NCBI GenBank assembly: GCA_947497905.1 | Contig: CANMIH010000008.1 | Coordinates: 1 to 64,000, forward strand | DNA length: 64,000 nucleotides | Source: an uncultured Pelagimonas sp. | Lineage (GTDB): Bacteria > Pseudomonadota > Alphaproteobacteria > Rhodobacterales > Rhodobacteraceae | Reading direction: 5' to 3' | In this document: positions 17,979-27,416 of the stretch, one piece after another | How positions within the stretch are numbered: the first letter of the stretch is position 1 | Layout: every line of letters begins with the position of its first letter | Position numbers and translations under genes: made by a program | Notes under the pieces: generated by a model | Told to the model about the DNA's origin: nothing | What the model saw: only the letters and a program-made list of their open reading frames with translations | The model's database searches: none

Positions 17979-18947
17979 ATGACCGCGCCTTCTGATCTCA
18001 TCCTACGGTCCGCCGCAGCTTCTGTGGCGACCCACCGTCGTATCGCCCCGCTTGTTTCCAAAACGCCAATCGTGTCCTCGCGGATGTCACTGCCCAAAGA
18101 CACGGGTTTGGTTTACAAATGCGAGAATTTTCAGTTCACCGGGTCGTTCAAACTGCGCGGGGCCTCTGCCAAGCTTGCTGGCGTTCCGTTGGATCGTCCG
18201 GTGATCACGGCCTCGTCAGGCAACCATGGGATCGCCTGTTCACTCGCTGCGCAAAAGACCGGGCACAAGCTGACGGTGGTGTTGCCGGAAACCGTGATTG
18301 CATCGAAACGCGAAAAGATCGAAAGTTTTGGCACCCGAGTGATCATTGCTGGGGCGGATTCCTCCTTGGCCGAAGTGCATGCCCAGCAGTTGGCGCAATC
18401 GGACGGATACACCTATATTTCCCCCTATAACGATGCAGAGGTGATCGCGGGGCAGGGTACAATCGGGCTCGAGCTGATTGAGCAGATGCCAAAGCTCGAC
18501 ACCGTGTTCATTGCTATGGGGGGTGGTGGCCTGATCTCGGGGATCGGTGCTGTGATCAAAGCGTTTTCACCCAGCACGCTTATTGTTGGGGTCAGCGCAA
18601 CAAGCACAGCCGCGCTGGCCGCTTCGATTGAAGCCGGGGAAATTGTCGAAACGGATCATCTCGACACCTTGGCCGATGGTGTTGCCGGTGGCGTTGATGC
18701 GGGCTCTCTGACGCTGCCGATGGCAACCGAGGTCATTGATGACGTTGTGTATTGCGATGAGGCCCAGATCGCGGATGCGCTCAAAATTCTGGCCTGGACC
18801 GAGAATATGATCGTTGAAGGCGCAGCCGCACTGGCGTTGGCCGGCTATCTGGCCAATCCGTCTCGCTATGCCGGGTTGACCAATGCCGTTTTGCTCTGTG
18901 GGGCGAACTACGATCAGACCCGCGTGCACAACGCCATTTCTGGGTAA
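17979..18947 (+). CDS. Threonine/serine dehydratase-like PLP enzyme (EutB/BhcB-like)
   Basis: The 322-residue fold-type II PLP enzyme has the lysine motif FTGSFKLRGA near residue 52, the phosphate-binding SSGNHGIACS near 79 and the glycine loop MGGGGLISG near 185. It lacks the C-terminal ACT regulatory domain of biosynthetic IlvA, so a catabolic dehydratase for serine, threonine, hydroxyaspartate or a related beta-hydroxy amino acid is likely. The ATG with GAAAG upstream is chosen over an earlier start inside the preceding gene. It forms an operon with the reductase-like gene before it. Confidence 0.8.
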   Translation: MTAPSDLILRSAAASVATHRRIAPLVSKTPIVSSRMSLPKDTGLVYKCENFQFTGSFKLRGASAKLAGVPLDRPVITASSGNHGIACSLAAQKTGHKLTVVLPETVIASKREKIESFGTRVIIAGADSSLAEVHAQQLAQSDGYTYISPYNDAEVIAGQGTIGLELIEQMPKLDTVFIAMGGGGLISGIGAVIKAFSPSTLIVGVSATSTAALAASIEAGEIVETDHLDTLADGVAGGVDAGSLTLPMATEVIDDVVYCDEAQIADALKILAWTENMIVEGAAALALAGYLANPSRYAGLTNAVLLCGANYDQTRVHNAISG

Positions 18948-19109
18948 CGTCGTGCCTATGGACAAGACGTAGAAAACACGGCGCGCGGGGCTGTTTTTGG
19001 CGCTGTGTCAGAGTGATATCACCTGTTTGCTTGCAGATGCGGCATCCGCACCGCTTGACCCTCGCGGCCAGACAGGCAAAACCGGGCGTGTAGAATATCA
19101 GGAGAGCCC

Positions 19110-20903
19110 ATGGCCCGCGCCCCGCATACGACACCGCAGGAAGCCGAACGAGAAAAATCCCGACGTTTGGGATCTCTTGGTGCGCTCTGGCCCTTTATGC
19201 GCCCCTACAAGGGAATGATGGCCGCCGCACTTGTGGCGCTCTCTCTGACAGCAACGTTGTCTTTGATTCTGCCTTTGGCCGTGCGCCGCGTTGTCGATAA
19301 CTTTGGCGGAGCCGATGGCGCGCTTTTGGATCGCTACTTTGGTGCCGCCCTCGCTATTGCCGCGCTTCTGGCTTTGGGCACGGCGGCCCGGTATGCGCTG
19401 GTCACGCGGTTTGGCGAACGAGTTGTTGCCGATATTCGCAAAGCCGTGTTTGATCGCGTGATTTCCCTGTCGCCGGCCTTTTTTGAGAAGACGATGACCG
19501 GTGAAGTCCTAAGCCGGATCACCACCGATACGACCCTTATTTTGTCGGTGATTGGGTCTTCCGTGTCTGTGGCCTTGCGAAATGTTCTGCTGTTCTTGGG
19601 TGGCATGACCATGATGCTTTTCACCTCGGCCAAACTGACAGGATTGGTTCTGTTGATTGTACCGGTTGTGATCGTTCCCATTATGGTGCTTGGTCGCCGT
19701 CTGCGGAAGCTGAGCCGCGAAAACCAAGACTGGATTGCTGAAAGTTCGGGCAATGCATCCGAGGCGCTATTAGCCGTTCAAACTGTGCAGGCTTACACCC
19801 ATGAAGATCGCTCCCGGGCGGCCTTTGGTGAGGTAACCGAGAAAAGTTTTGCCTCCGCCCGTGATCGGATCACAACACGCGCAGCCCTTACCGCCATTGT
19901 TATTTTCCTCGTCTTCACCGGTGTGGTTGGCGTGCTCTGGATCGGGGCATGGGATGTCCGGGCAGGGGGCATGAGCGTGGGCACCTTGGTGCAATTTGTC
20001 ATTCTTGCGGTTATGGTTGCTGGCGCAGTTGGGTCTCTCTCCGAAGTGATTGGAGAGCTGCAACGCGCCGCGGGTGCCACAGAGCGTCTGGTTGAACTGC
20101 TTCATGCTGAAGATGCGGTGCAGGAACCTGCCTCTCCGGCGAAACTGGCGCAACCGGTCAAAGGTGAAATCACATTTGACGCCGTCTCGTTCACCTATCC
20201 AACGCGCCCCGACATGTCGGCCTTGGATGAGGTCAATCTAACCATAACACCCGGTGAAACAGTGGCCTTGGTCGGACCATCAGGCGCGGGGAAAACCACA
20301 ATCATTCAGATGCTTCAGCGGTTCTACGATCCAGTCAAAGGGCGAGTGTTGTTGGACGGCGTAGCCCTGAATGACCTGTCGCGCAGCGCGTTTCGTCAGC
20401 ATCTGGCGCTTGTCCCACAGGAGCCTGTCATTTTTGCAGCTTCTGCCGCAGATAACATTCGGTTTGGTCGGCCTGATGCCACGGATGCCGAAGTCGAAGC
20501 CGCAGCACAGGCAGCAGCGGCGCACGAATTCATCACGAAGCTCCCGGATGGCTACGACAGCTGGCTGGGTGAACGGGGTGTGATGCTGTCAGGGGGCCAG
20601 AAACAGCGCATTGCCATTGCGCGGGCGATTTTGCGCAATGCGCCAGTTCTTTTGCTCGACGAAGCGACAAGCGCTCTGGATGCGGAAAGTGAACGCCTCG
20701 TACAAGGTGCCGTGGACCGGCTTGCGGAAGATCGCACCACCATTATTGTTGCCCATCGTCTTGCCACCGTGAAGAAAGCGGATCGGATCGTTGTGATGGA
20801 TCAGGGCCGCATCGTGGCAACGGGTACGCATGACGCGCTTGTTGCCGAAGGGGGGCTCTATGCCCGCCTGGCCCGCCTGCAGTTCACTGAAGGCACGGTC
20901 TGA
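19110..20903 (+). CDS. ABC exporter half-transporter (MsbA/LipA-like, fused permease and ATPase)
   Basis: The 597-residue protein has six predicted membrane helices in residues 35-315, then an ATPase domain with Walker A GPSGAGKTT near 388, the signature LSGGQKQR near 490 and Walker [13 protein letters not shown] near 513. It should act as a homodimer exporting a lipid, peptide or drug across the inner membrane. The ATG follows a GGAG. The adjacent genes give no clue to the substrate. A strong terminator follows. Confidence 0.85.
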   Translation: MARAPHTTPQEAEREKSRRLGSLGALWPFMRPYKGMMAAALVALSLTATLSLILPLAVRRVVDNFGGADGALLDRYFGAALAIAALLALGTAARYALVTRFGERVVADIRKAVFDRVISLSPAFFEKTMTGEVLSRITTDTTLILSVIGSSVSVALRNVLLFLGGMTMMLFTSAKLTGLVLLIVPVVIVPIMVLGRRLRKLSRENQDWIAESSGNASEALLAVQTVQAYTHEDRSRAAFGEVTEKSFASARDRITTRAALTAIVIFLVFTGVVGVLWIGAWDVRAGGMSVGTLVQFVILAVMVAGAVGSLSEVIGELQRAAGATERLVELLHAEDAVQEPASPAKLAQPVKGEITFDAVSFTYPTRPDMSALDEVNLTITPGETVALVGPSGAGKTTIIQMLQRFYDPVKGRVLLDGVALNDLSRSAFRQHLALVPQEPVIFAASAADNIRFGRPDATDAEVEAAAQAAAAHEFITKLPDGYDSWLGERGVMLSGGQKQRIAIARAILRNAPVLLLDEATSALDAESERLVQGAVDRLAEDRTTIIVAHRLATVKKADRIVVMDQGRIVATGTHDALVAEGGLYARLARLQFTEGTV

Positions 20904-20914
20904 TCAGAAAGGCG

Positions 20915-20941
20915 AAGCCCCGGTTTCTACCGGGGCTTTAT
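20915..20941. terminator. Bidirectional terminator
   Basis: The perfect stem AAGCCCCGG / CCGGGGCTT has a 6-base loop and is followed by TTATT on the plus strand. It lies between the convergent ABC exporter and methyltransferase genes. Confidence 0.85.
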
Positions 20942-20948
20942 TCTCGCC

Positions 20949-22175
20949 TCACTTGGGTTGCAGGCCAGAGTACCGCATCAAACCGTGGCCACAAAGCGCA
21001 CGTTCCACAGCGGACCAAACCATTCCAAATTTCAACGCATCCATAACAGCTGCATTGGCGATGACCTGCAAAGATCGCTTGCCATTAACTCCTGCGATCA
21101 GGGACGCGGCCTCTTTCGGGAGTGTTAGTGAGGTCTTCACACCGTCAAGCTCAGCGGGAATAGGCTTACCCTGTGACACAACACGGGCCAACGCGCTGGG
21201 TTGGACACCCAGCAGATGTGGGACCAGCTGACGGTTGGCGCAGCTCGCAATTTTGCGGGTATCCCCTTTGGCGACCGCATAGCCCTTGTGCAGACGTATG
21301 GTGCCCGTCAGCTTTTCGGCCAGCGCCATGGACTGGGCCTCGGTCAGGTCAGAAGATGGTTTAGTGATCCGGGCGAGATCGTAGAGCGCCGGTGTGCAGA
21401 ATCCTTGCAAACGCCAATCCGCAGCATCCAGTTCTTCGAGCAACTCTGAGACGCTATAGGACCGGTCCTGACCGTGCAAAAGCAGATCATAAAACCCAGC
21501 GTCGCTTACATTGTGATCGTTGAGATTGGGATTGGAGGCAAAAGGGTGCCCCGCAGGCAGATTGGCGACAATGCGTTTTGCTTCTGCCAGGCGTTGTTCA
21601 GGTGTCAGGCCCTCAAAAAGCGCGCCAAAAGCCTCTTGCAACGGATAAACCCCGGAACGGCCATAGGGAGCATATACCATAAAGCCAAATCCGCCACCTG
21701 GCGCGAGGGCTGCCCGCAAAGCCCGAAATCCCGCACTTGGATCAGGCAGGTGATGCAAAACACCACAGCTGTCGATGTAGTCGAACTCGCCATAATCCGG
21801 GGCGTCGAGAAGGGATCCCGTAATGAACGTGATGTTGCCCAACCCTCGGATCTTGGCACGTTCTTCTGCAATGGCGCGGGACGCGGTGGACAGATCAATG
21901 TATGTGATCTCGTAAGGGGTGCCAGCGGTGCTGAGGATCTGGGCCATCTGGATTAGCCCATCACCAGTGCCACCTCCTGCAACGAGAATACGGATCGGTT
22001 TGCTCCAATCCCGTGCGCCGCCAAACAGGAAGTGATCTACTTCCATGGGGTTCGATGGCGACCCTGTGATTAGGCGCTTGCGCTCATCTTTTGGGTCCCG
22101 TTCGGGGTAGGGGTAGGCTTCGTAATGTTCTTGAACGGTAACCATGGCCTGTGCCTTCAACTGTTTGCGCGACAT
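20949..22175 (-). CDS. Class I SAM-dependent methyltransferase with C-terminal extension
   Basis: The 408-residue protein has SAM motif I ILVAGGGTGDGL near residue 63, the acidic strand ITYIDLS near 89 and a post-motif CGVLHHLPDP near 136-145. About 200 residues follow the methyltransferase domain and include a part that may bind the substrate. The opening HYEAYPYPERDP recalls a family of uncharacterised alphaproteobacterial methyltransferases. A second in-frame ATG ten codons in has GAAGG upstream and could be the true start. The substrate is unknown. Confidence 0.75.
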   Translation of the reverse strand: MSRKQLKAQAMVTVQEHYEAYPYPERDPKDERKRLITGSPSNPMEVDHFLFGGARDWSKPIRILVAGGGTGDGLIQMAQILSTAGTPYEITYIDLSTASRAIAEERAKIRGLGNITFITGSLLDAPDYGEFDYIDSCGVLHHLPDPSAGFRALRAALAPGGGFGFMVYAPYGRSGVYPLQEAFGALFEGLTPEQRLAEAKRIVANLPAGHPFASNPNLNDHNVSDAGFYDLLLHGQDRSYSVSELLEELDAADWRLQGFCTPALYDLARITKPSSDLTEAQSMALAEKLTGTIRLHKGYAVAKGDTRKIASCANRQLVPHLLGVQPSALARVVSQGKPIPAELDGVKTSLTLPKEAASLIAGVNGKRSLQVIANAAVMDALKFGMVWSAVERALCGHGLMRYSGLQPK

Positions 22176-22282
22176 TCACCAAAGCAACACCAAGGTGCAA
22201 GGGGGGCGGCGCGGAGAATTCCTAAGAAAATCCCTTGGCTGCAGTGTTCGAAATTTTGGGCGTCCCATGAAGGCGCGCTGGA

Positions 22283-22585
22283 TCAGGGGCGTTTGCGCGC
22301 CAATTCTAGTTTCGCTTCCAGCATCGACATATGCTTGATCATCTCACTGCGCTTGGTGCGGTCGGCCGTTTCGATGAGCTCTTCTCGGAGATCTGCCAAC
22401 TCGCGAGACAGCGCGACAACCTCGGGAACGGCACCATTGTCTTTCAGAATGCGATTGAATACCGCGTTCTCCGGGTCATCGCAGGGCGGCAGCGGCTTTC
22501 CAGCGCCCGGAAGATTGTCAAAGGCGCCCTCGTCTTCGGCGTGTTTGATCCGGGCGTTGATGAGATCGATCAGGGGATGGTCCAT
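22283..22585 (-). CDS. DUF1992 (DnaJ-homologue subfamily C28-like) protein
   Basis: This 100-residue protein has the DUF1992 pattern LINARIKHAEDEGAFDNLPG followed by GKPLPP, which is conserved from bacteria to the human DNAJC28 protein. It has no J domain. The C-terminal half, with VVALSRELADLREEL and MLEAKLELA, is predicted helical. The function of the family is not established. It reads the same way as the methyltransferase but is 107 bases upstream of it. Confidence 0.85.
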   Translation of the reverse strand: MDHPLIDLINARIKHAEDEGAFDNLPGAGKPLPPCDDPENAVFNRILKDNGAVPEVVALSRELADLREELIETADRTKRSEMIKHMSMLEAKLELARKRP

Positions 22586-22722
22586 AGGTCACTCATGCCA
22601 CAACGCGGATGACGTGCCAATACGCTACGTCAAACCGAAGTTGCCGCCGCGTTCAATCTACTTGCGCCCTTGCGCAAACCTTTCTTTAATCAGGTCAACA
22701 ACAAGCGGGAGGAGAGGCGCCC

Positions 22723-24600
22723 ATGGCCTATGCAGGTGTGGACGATCGTAACGCATTGGAAAACGAAATGCCCTGGGAGGCGCGGGATATTCCGCCCACC
22801 CTCTATGGAGTGTTGTCCAAAACAGCAGCAGCATTTCCAGATCGCCCGGCGGTCAGTTATCAGCTTTTGTCCGGTCCGACGGATAAGGCAGAAACGGTCA
22901 GCTGGTCAGAGCTACGTCAACGCACGGCGCAGGCGGCGAACATGTTCCGCAAGCTGGGTGTTGGTGAAAACGACGTCATCGCCTATGTGCTGCCCAACTG
23001 TAATGAAACGCTTTACACAATGCTGGGTGGTGCGGTTGCAGGTATTGTGAATCCAATCAATCCCCTGCTTGAGCCAGAACAGATTGGTGCGATTCTGCGT
23101 GAGACCAATGCCAAGGTGGTGGTGACGCTCAAATCGTTCCCCAAAACCGATGTCGCGCAGAAAGTGGCCGAGGCGGTTCGGCACGCACCACATGTGCACA
23201 CCGTGCTTGAGATTGACCTCAACCGTTATCTCACTCCGCCCAAAAGCTGGATTGTGCCGCTGGTGCGCCCCAATAATGACGGCAACACCCATGTGGATGT
23301 GCTGAACTTCAACAAAGAACTGGCAAAGCACAACACTGAGCTGGATTTCGAAGACAGCGCAGACGACCGTGTGGCGGCCTATTTCCACACCGGTGGCACC
23401 ACGGGCATGCCCAAGGTCGCGCAACACAAATACTCCGGCATGGCCTATAACGGCTGGCTTGGCAGCACACTTCTCTTCACCGAAGAAGACAACATCATGT
23501 GCCCGCTGCCGATGTTCCACGTTTTTGCTGTGCACGTGATCATGATGTCTGCCCTGCATTCTGGCGCGCATGTCGTGTTTCCAACTCCCGCGGGGTATCG
23601 CGGCGATGGGGTTTTCGACAATTTCTGGAAGCTCTGCGAGCGCTGGAAGATCAGTTTTATCATCACAGTGCCCACGGCCGTTTCTGCTTTGATGCAACGC
23701 CCTGTTGATGCCGATATCTCGTCGGTACAAACTGCATTCTCGGGCTCCGCACCGATGCCGATGGAACTGTTCAAACGGTTTGAAAGCTCTTGTGGGGTCA
23801 CAATCTGTGAAGGATATGGCCTGACCGAAGCGACTTGCCTTGTATCGTGTAATCCACCTGATGGGGAAAAACGCGTTGGGTCAACCGGTGTGCCGTTCCC
23901 CTATACAGACATCCGCATCATCAAATCTGTCGATGGTGAAATGGTTGAATGTGCGACTGACGAAGTGGGAGAGATCTGCATCTCGAACCCGGGTGTATTT
24001 GCGGGCCACACCTACACCGAAGAAGACAAGAACATTGATCTGTTCTATCAGGGCACGCACCTGCGCACCGGTGATTTGGGCCGACTGGATGAGGCAGGAT
24101 ATCTCTGGATCACCGGCCGGGCCAAAGATCTGATTATTCGCGGCGGTCATAACATCGACCCCGCTGAAATCGAAGAAGCGCTTTTGGCGCATCCCGCAGT
24201 GGCGTTTGCAGGAGCAATCGGCCAGCCAGATGCCCATTCCGGAGAACTGCCCTGCGCCTATGTTGAGCTGGTTGCAGATGCCGAGGTCAGCGAAGCGGAA
24301 TTGCTCGAACATGCCCGCAAACATGTGCATGAACGGGCAGCTCACCCCAAGCACATGACCATTCTAGATGAATTGCCGAAAACAGCCGTTGGAAAGGTTT
24401 TCAAACCTGACCTGCGAAAAGCGGCGATCACCCGAGTGTACAATGCTTCCTTGGAAAAAGCAGGGTGTTCGGCGCGGGTTGACTCGGTTCTGGACGATAA
24501 AAAACGTGGGCTGGTCGCGCAGATTGACGCCAACGGGGCTGACGACGCGGTGATTGGTGAAGTCCTCGGTGCCTTTACGCGGCCTTGGGAAAAAGTCTGA
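22723..24600 (+). CDS. AMP-forming acyl-CoA synthetase
   Basis: The 625-residue ANL enzyme has AYFHTGGTTGMPKVA near residue 223, CEGYGLTEAT near 364, LRTGDLGRLD near 447, GRAKDLIIRGG near 464 and the catalytic lysine in LPKTAVGKVFK near 559. It is complete and about 80 residues longer than typical medium-chain ligases. The ATG follows a strong GGGAGGAGAGG site. It stands alone, with a terminator after it. A carboxylic acid substrate is expected, but its chain type is not evident. It does not look like DmdB by length. Confidence 0.8.
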   Translation: MAYAGVDDRNALENEMPWEARDIPPTLYGVLSKTAAAFPDRPAVSYQLLSGPTDKAETVSWSELRQRTAQAANMFRKLGVGENDVIAYVLPNCNETLYTMLGGAVAGIVNPINPLLEPEQIGAILRETNAKVVVTLKSFPKTDVAQKVAEAVRHAPHVHTVLEIDLNRYLTPPKSWIVPLVRPNNDGNTHVDVLNFNKELAKHNTELDFEDSADDRVAAYFHTGGTTGMPKVAQHKYSGMAYNGWLGSTLLFTEEDNIMCPLPMFHVFAVHVIMMSALHSGAHVVFPTPAGYRGDGVFDNFWKLCERWKISFIITVPTAVSALMQRPVDADISSVQTAFSGSAPMPMELFKRFESSCGVTICEGYGLTEATCLVSCNPPDGEKRVGSTGVPFPYTDIRIIKSVDGEMVECATDEVGEICISNPGVFAGHTYTEEDKNIDLFYQGTHLRTGDLGRLDEAGYLWITGRAKDLIIRGGHNIDPAEIEEALLAHPAVAFAGAIGQPDAHSGELPCAYVELVADAEVSEAELLEHARKHVHERAAHPKHMTILDELPKTAVGKVFKPDLRKAAITRVYNASLEKAGCSARVDSVLDDKKRGLVAQIDANGADDAVIGEVLGAFTRPWEKV

Positions 24601-24617
24601 CGTTCAAAACTGAAAGG

Positions 24618-24638
24618 GGCGCCGAAGGTTTCGGCGCC
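24618..24638. terminator. Hairpin terminator between convergent genes
   Basis: The stem GGCGCCGAA / TTCGGCGCC has a 3-base loop and is followed by GCCTTTGTC. It separates the acyl-CoA synthetase from the convergent LysR gene. Confidence 0.65.
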
Positions 24639-24651
24639 GCCTTTGTCGAAT

Positions 24652-25620
24652 TCATACGCTGCGTTGTCCATAGGTGCGCTCGGCAATGGGAATAGCAGCC
24701 ATTTCTGCCTGACAGGCCTGCAGAAACACCGCCTCCGCATCGGATTGACGACGGGCGGGATTGTTTAAAAGGTGCAGATCCACAATTGGAAGATTGTCGT
24801 ACGGAGGCAGCTGACGTAGGTGGCCCGCTGCGACATCAGGGGCGGCGACGTGAACCGGCAACGCGCCGATCCCAATGTTCGCTTTGATCATTCGACGAAT
24901 TTCATTGAGGCTTGAGGACACCCCGCGCCAACTGCTGGCCAGTCCAAGTTGCGCCCGCAGCTGGCCGATCACTTCCAGCGGACCCCCTTCAGCTTCGGTC
25001 TGAAACGCCACAAAAGGTTCGCCCTGAAGCTGCTTTGCCTCGATCTCTTCCGCATCAAACAAGGGATGCCGCGCGCCACAATAGAACCCGAAATACTCGC
25101 GATAGAGCACAAGAGTGTCGAGATTCTTCGGCATCTTTGACAGCAAGCAGATGCCAAAACTGGCTCGGTTCTGGTTGATGATTGTTTCAACCTCATCGCT
25201 TTCATGAACCGTGAAGGAGTAGGTGACGTTTGGGTGGTCCTGTGAAAACCGGTTCAGGAAGTCGTCCAGGTGTTCGGAAATCACGTAACTGGTGATCGCG
25301 ATCGACAGGTGTCCCTGCAACTCTGCGTTGTCTGCGTCCAGCAGTGCGGGTAGCTGCGAGATTGTGCCAAAAATCGTTGCGCATTCCGTATAGAGAACCT
25401 GACCTGACCGTGTTATCGAAAACTCGTTTGGTTTCCGTATGATAAGACGTTGCCCTGTGGTCTCCTCAAGTCGCTTTAGCGCGGCGGATATGGTGGGTTG
25501 TTTCAACCCAAGGAAATCTGCTGCTTTCGATATGCCGCGTTGTTCGACAACAACCATAAAGGTGCGTAGGAGGTTCCAGTCGAGGTTCCAGGAAAAGCGT
25601 TGTTGATGTGGAGGCTTCAT
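24652..25620 (-). CDS. LysR-family regulator of the amino-acid catabolic operon
   Basis: The 322-residue protein has an HTH at about residues 14-70 with LLRTFMVVVEQRGISKAADF and LKQPTISAALKRLEETTG, and a substrate-sensing domain after it. It is divergent from the long transport and catabolic operon across 140 bases. That gap contains a T-N11-A dyad close to this gene's start, a typical LysR arrangement of autoregulation plus activation of the neighbour. Confidence 0.85.
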   Translation of the reverse strand: MKPPHQQRFSWNLDWNLLRTFMVVVEQRGISKAADFLGLKQPTISAALKRLEETTGQRLIIRKPNEFSITRSGQVLYTECATIFGTISQLPALLDADNAELQGHLSIAITSYVISEHLDDFLNRFSQDHPNVTYSFTVHESDEVETIINQNRASFGICLLSKMPKNLDTLVLYREYFGFYCGARHPLFDAEEIEAKQLQGEPFVAFQTEAEGGPLEVIGQLRAQLGLASSWRGVSSSLNEIRRMIKANIGIGALPVHVAAPDVAAGHLRQLPPYDNLPIVDLHLLNNPARRQSDAEAVFLQACQAEMAAIPIAERTYGQRSV

Positions 25621-25635
25621 AGATTCTGTCTATAT

Positions 25636-25648
25636 TGAAGATGCTTCA
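25636..25648. promoter_or_regulatory. LysR-type T-N11-A dyad TGAAGatgCTTCA
   Basis: The 13-bp dyad has perfect 5-bp arms and fits the T-N11-A rule. It lies 16 bases upstream of the LysR start and 113 bases upstream of the solute-binding protein gene. It is a candidate recognition site for the divergent LysR protein. Confidence 0.5.
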
Positions 25649-25760
25649 TATTTATTTGCGCGATAATCGATGGTTGTGCAAGTGTCCCGCCGAGCGGGAC
25701 ATTCCGCCAACGTCGTGCGGGCCATCGTGTCTTGACGTGAGAATAAACAGGGAGAATGAA

Positions 25761-26537
25761 ATGACTGTTCGCCGCACCATCCTGAAATCGGCCATTGCTG
25801 CCGCTGGTTTCGCTGTTCTGGGCCTGAACGCTGCTGTTGCAGAAGAGCTCAACACCTTAAAAGAAAAAGGCGTTATCCGCATTGCGATGTCGGGTGCCTA
25901 CCCTCCGTTCAACTTCGTAAATGATGAAAACCAGGTTGTTGGCTTTGATCCAGCAGTGGGCGCGGAAATCGCCAAACGCATGGGGCTGGAAGTTGAGATC
26001 GTGACCACCGCATGGGACGGGATCATTGGCGGCCTCTTGGCCAACAAATACGACGCCATTGTAGGGTCGATGACCATCACCGCCGAGCGTGATGAAGTTG
26101 TAGACTTTGTTGGTCCCTACTATTCGGACAAACGCGCGATCTTCACCAAAGCAGGATCCGACATCACCAGCGTTGAAGATCTGGACGGCAAAAAAGTAGG
26201 TCTGACCCTAGGCGAGACCCACGAAGACTGGGCCCGTGAAAAAGGCTATAACATCAACACCTACAAAGGCTTGCCGGAGCTTCTGCTCGAGCTGGAAAAC
26301 GGCCGTGTTGACGCGATTGTAAATGACTCGATCGCCGCCATCCTTGCCATGACCGCAAAAGAGCAAGAGTTTGCAATGTTCGGCGATCCGGGCAGCGAAC
26401 CCTTTGGTGCAGGCATTGCCATTCGTCAGGGCAACCCCGAACTGGCGGCAGAAATGCAGAAAGCTCTGGACGCGATGATGGAAGACGGCACCTATCTGGA
26501 GCTGGCCGAAAAATGGATTGGTGCGGACATCCGCTAA
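25761..26537 (+). CDS. Periplasmic polar amino-acid binding protein of an ABC importer
   Basis: The 258-residue protein starts with a signal peptide (MTVRRTILKSAIAAAGFAVL, cleavage after AVAEE-like AVA near residue 26) and continues with the SBP family-3 pattern KGVIRIAMSGAYPPFNFV, GFDPAVGAEIAKRMG and DGIIGGLLANKYDAI. It captures an amino acid in the periplasm. The ATG is preceded by GGGAG; earlier in-frame codons lack support. It is the first gene of the operon and is followed by a hairpin, so it may be made in excess of the permeases. Confidence 0.85.
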   Translation: MTVRRTILKSAIAAAGFAVLGLNAAVAEELNTLKEKGVIRIAMSGAYPPFNFVNDENQVVGFDPAVGAEIAKRMGLEVEIVTTAWDGIIGGLLANKYDAIVGSMTITAERDEVVDFVGPYYSDKRAIFTKAGSDITSVEDLDGKKVGLTLGETHEDWAREKGYNINTYKGLPELLLELENGRVDAIVNDSIAAILAMTAKEQEFAMFGDPGSEPFGAGIAIRQGNPELAAEMQKALDAMMEDGTYLELAEKWIGADIR

Positions 26538-26545
26538 ATCCAAAA

Positions 26546-26569
26546 CCCCGCCGCCTTTTGGGGGCGGGG
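26546..26569 (+). terminator. Intraoperon attenuating hairpin
   Basis: CCCCGCC at 26546-26552 pairs with GGCGGGG at 26563-26569. No T-run follows. Placed just after the solute-binding protein gene, it may protect that message or lower read-through into the permeases. Confidence 0.5.
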
Positions 26570-26750
26570 ATATCAATGCAAGGCAGCGAAACCTCAAATG
26601 GCCCCTCGCTCACGGCCCGGTTTCGTTGCACTGTGCGCATTTCGACCGAAATACAGGTGTTGACCAACATGTTCTGCAACATGGAACTTTCTTTGTTGTC
26701 GAAAGGGGCCAATGTGCCCGCTTTGACGCGCGCAGCCAACGGGGTGCGAT

Positions 26751-27398
26751 ATGGACTTTGAACTGATGCAAAAGGTCTATCCGTTCTTTCTCGAGGCGGC
26801 GTGGGTGACCATTCTTTTGTCCGTTCTGACAGCCATTCTTGGCCTGACGTGTGGAGCATTGGGGGCGGCGGCGCGCCTGTCGCGCTTTTGGGTGCTGCGC
26901 TTTATCGGTGCCGCCTATGTCAGCCTGTTTCGCGGCACGCCTGCGCTGATCCAGCTGTTCATCCTCTATTTTGGCGGTCCTCAGATCGGCATCCAGCTGG
27001 ACGCCTTTGAGGCCGGGGTGATCGGGCTTGGTGTCAATGCAGGGGCCTATATGACCGAAACCATTCGGGGTGCGATCATCTCGATCGACAAAGGCCAGCG
27101 TGAAGCCGCCCGGACTTTGGGTCTGAGCCAATGGCAGGCCATGTACAAAGTGATCCTGCCGCAATCCATGCGCCTGATGATCCGCCCGCTTGGCGTGAAT
27201 ATTAACGCCCTGATCAAGGCAACGGCTCTGGTGGCGGCGATTTCCGTGGTGGAACTGACATACACTGCACAGCGCTATATCGGCTCGACCTACAAACCGT
27301 TCGAAATGTTCCTGCTCGCAGGGGTGCTCTACATGGTCATCATCTATGTGGTTGGCAAAGGCATTGCCTGGCTCGACCGCAAAGTCCAGATCACGTAA
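26751..27398 (+). CDS. Amino-acid ABC transporter permease (HisM/GlnP type), first subunit
   Basis: The 215-residue membrane protein has about five helices, the family phrase FRGTPALIQLFILYFGGP near residue 63 and the ATPase-contacting EAA loop REAARTLGLSQWQAMYKVILPQ in pieces near 118-138. It pairs with the next gene to form the inner-membrane channel. A gap of 213 bases with a hairpin separates it from the binding protein gene. Confidence 0.85.
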   Translation: MDFELMQKVYPFFLEAAWVTILLSVLTAILGLTCGALGAAARLSRFWVLRFIGAAYVSLFRGTPALIQLFILYFGGPQIGIQLDAFEAGVIGLGVNAGAYMTETIRGAIISIDKGQREAARTLGLSQWQAMYKVILPQSMRLMIRPLGVNINALIKATALVAAISVVELTYTAQRYIGSTYKPFEMFLLAGVLYMVIIYVVGKGIAWLDRKVQIT

Positions 27399-27416
27399 TC
27401 GAGAAAGGAAAGACTC

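Noticed and set aside
17006-18947. Beta-hydroxyaspartate cycle or ectoine degradation genes
   Set aside because: The reductase and dehydratase types fit, but the aldolase and aminotransferase of the first pathway and the hydrolase and deacetylase set of the second are missing.
22723-24600. DmdB (MMPA-CoA ligase)
   Set aside because: The protein is about 625 residues, longer than DmdB, and has no link to dmd genes or their regulatory motif.
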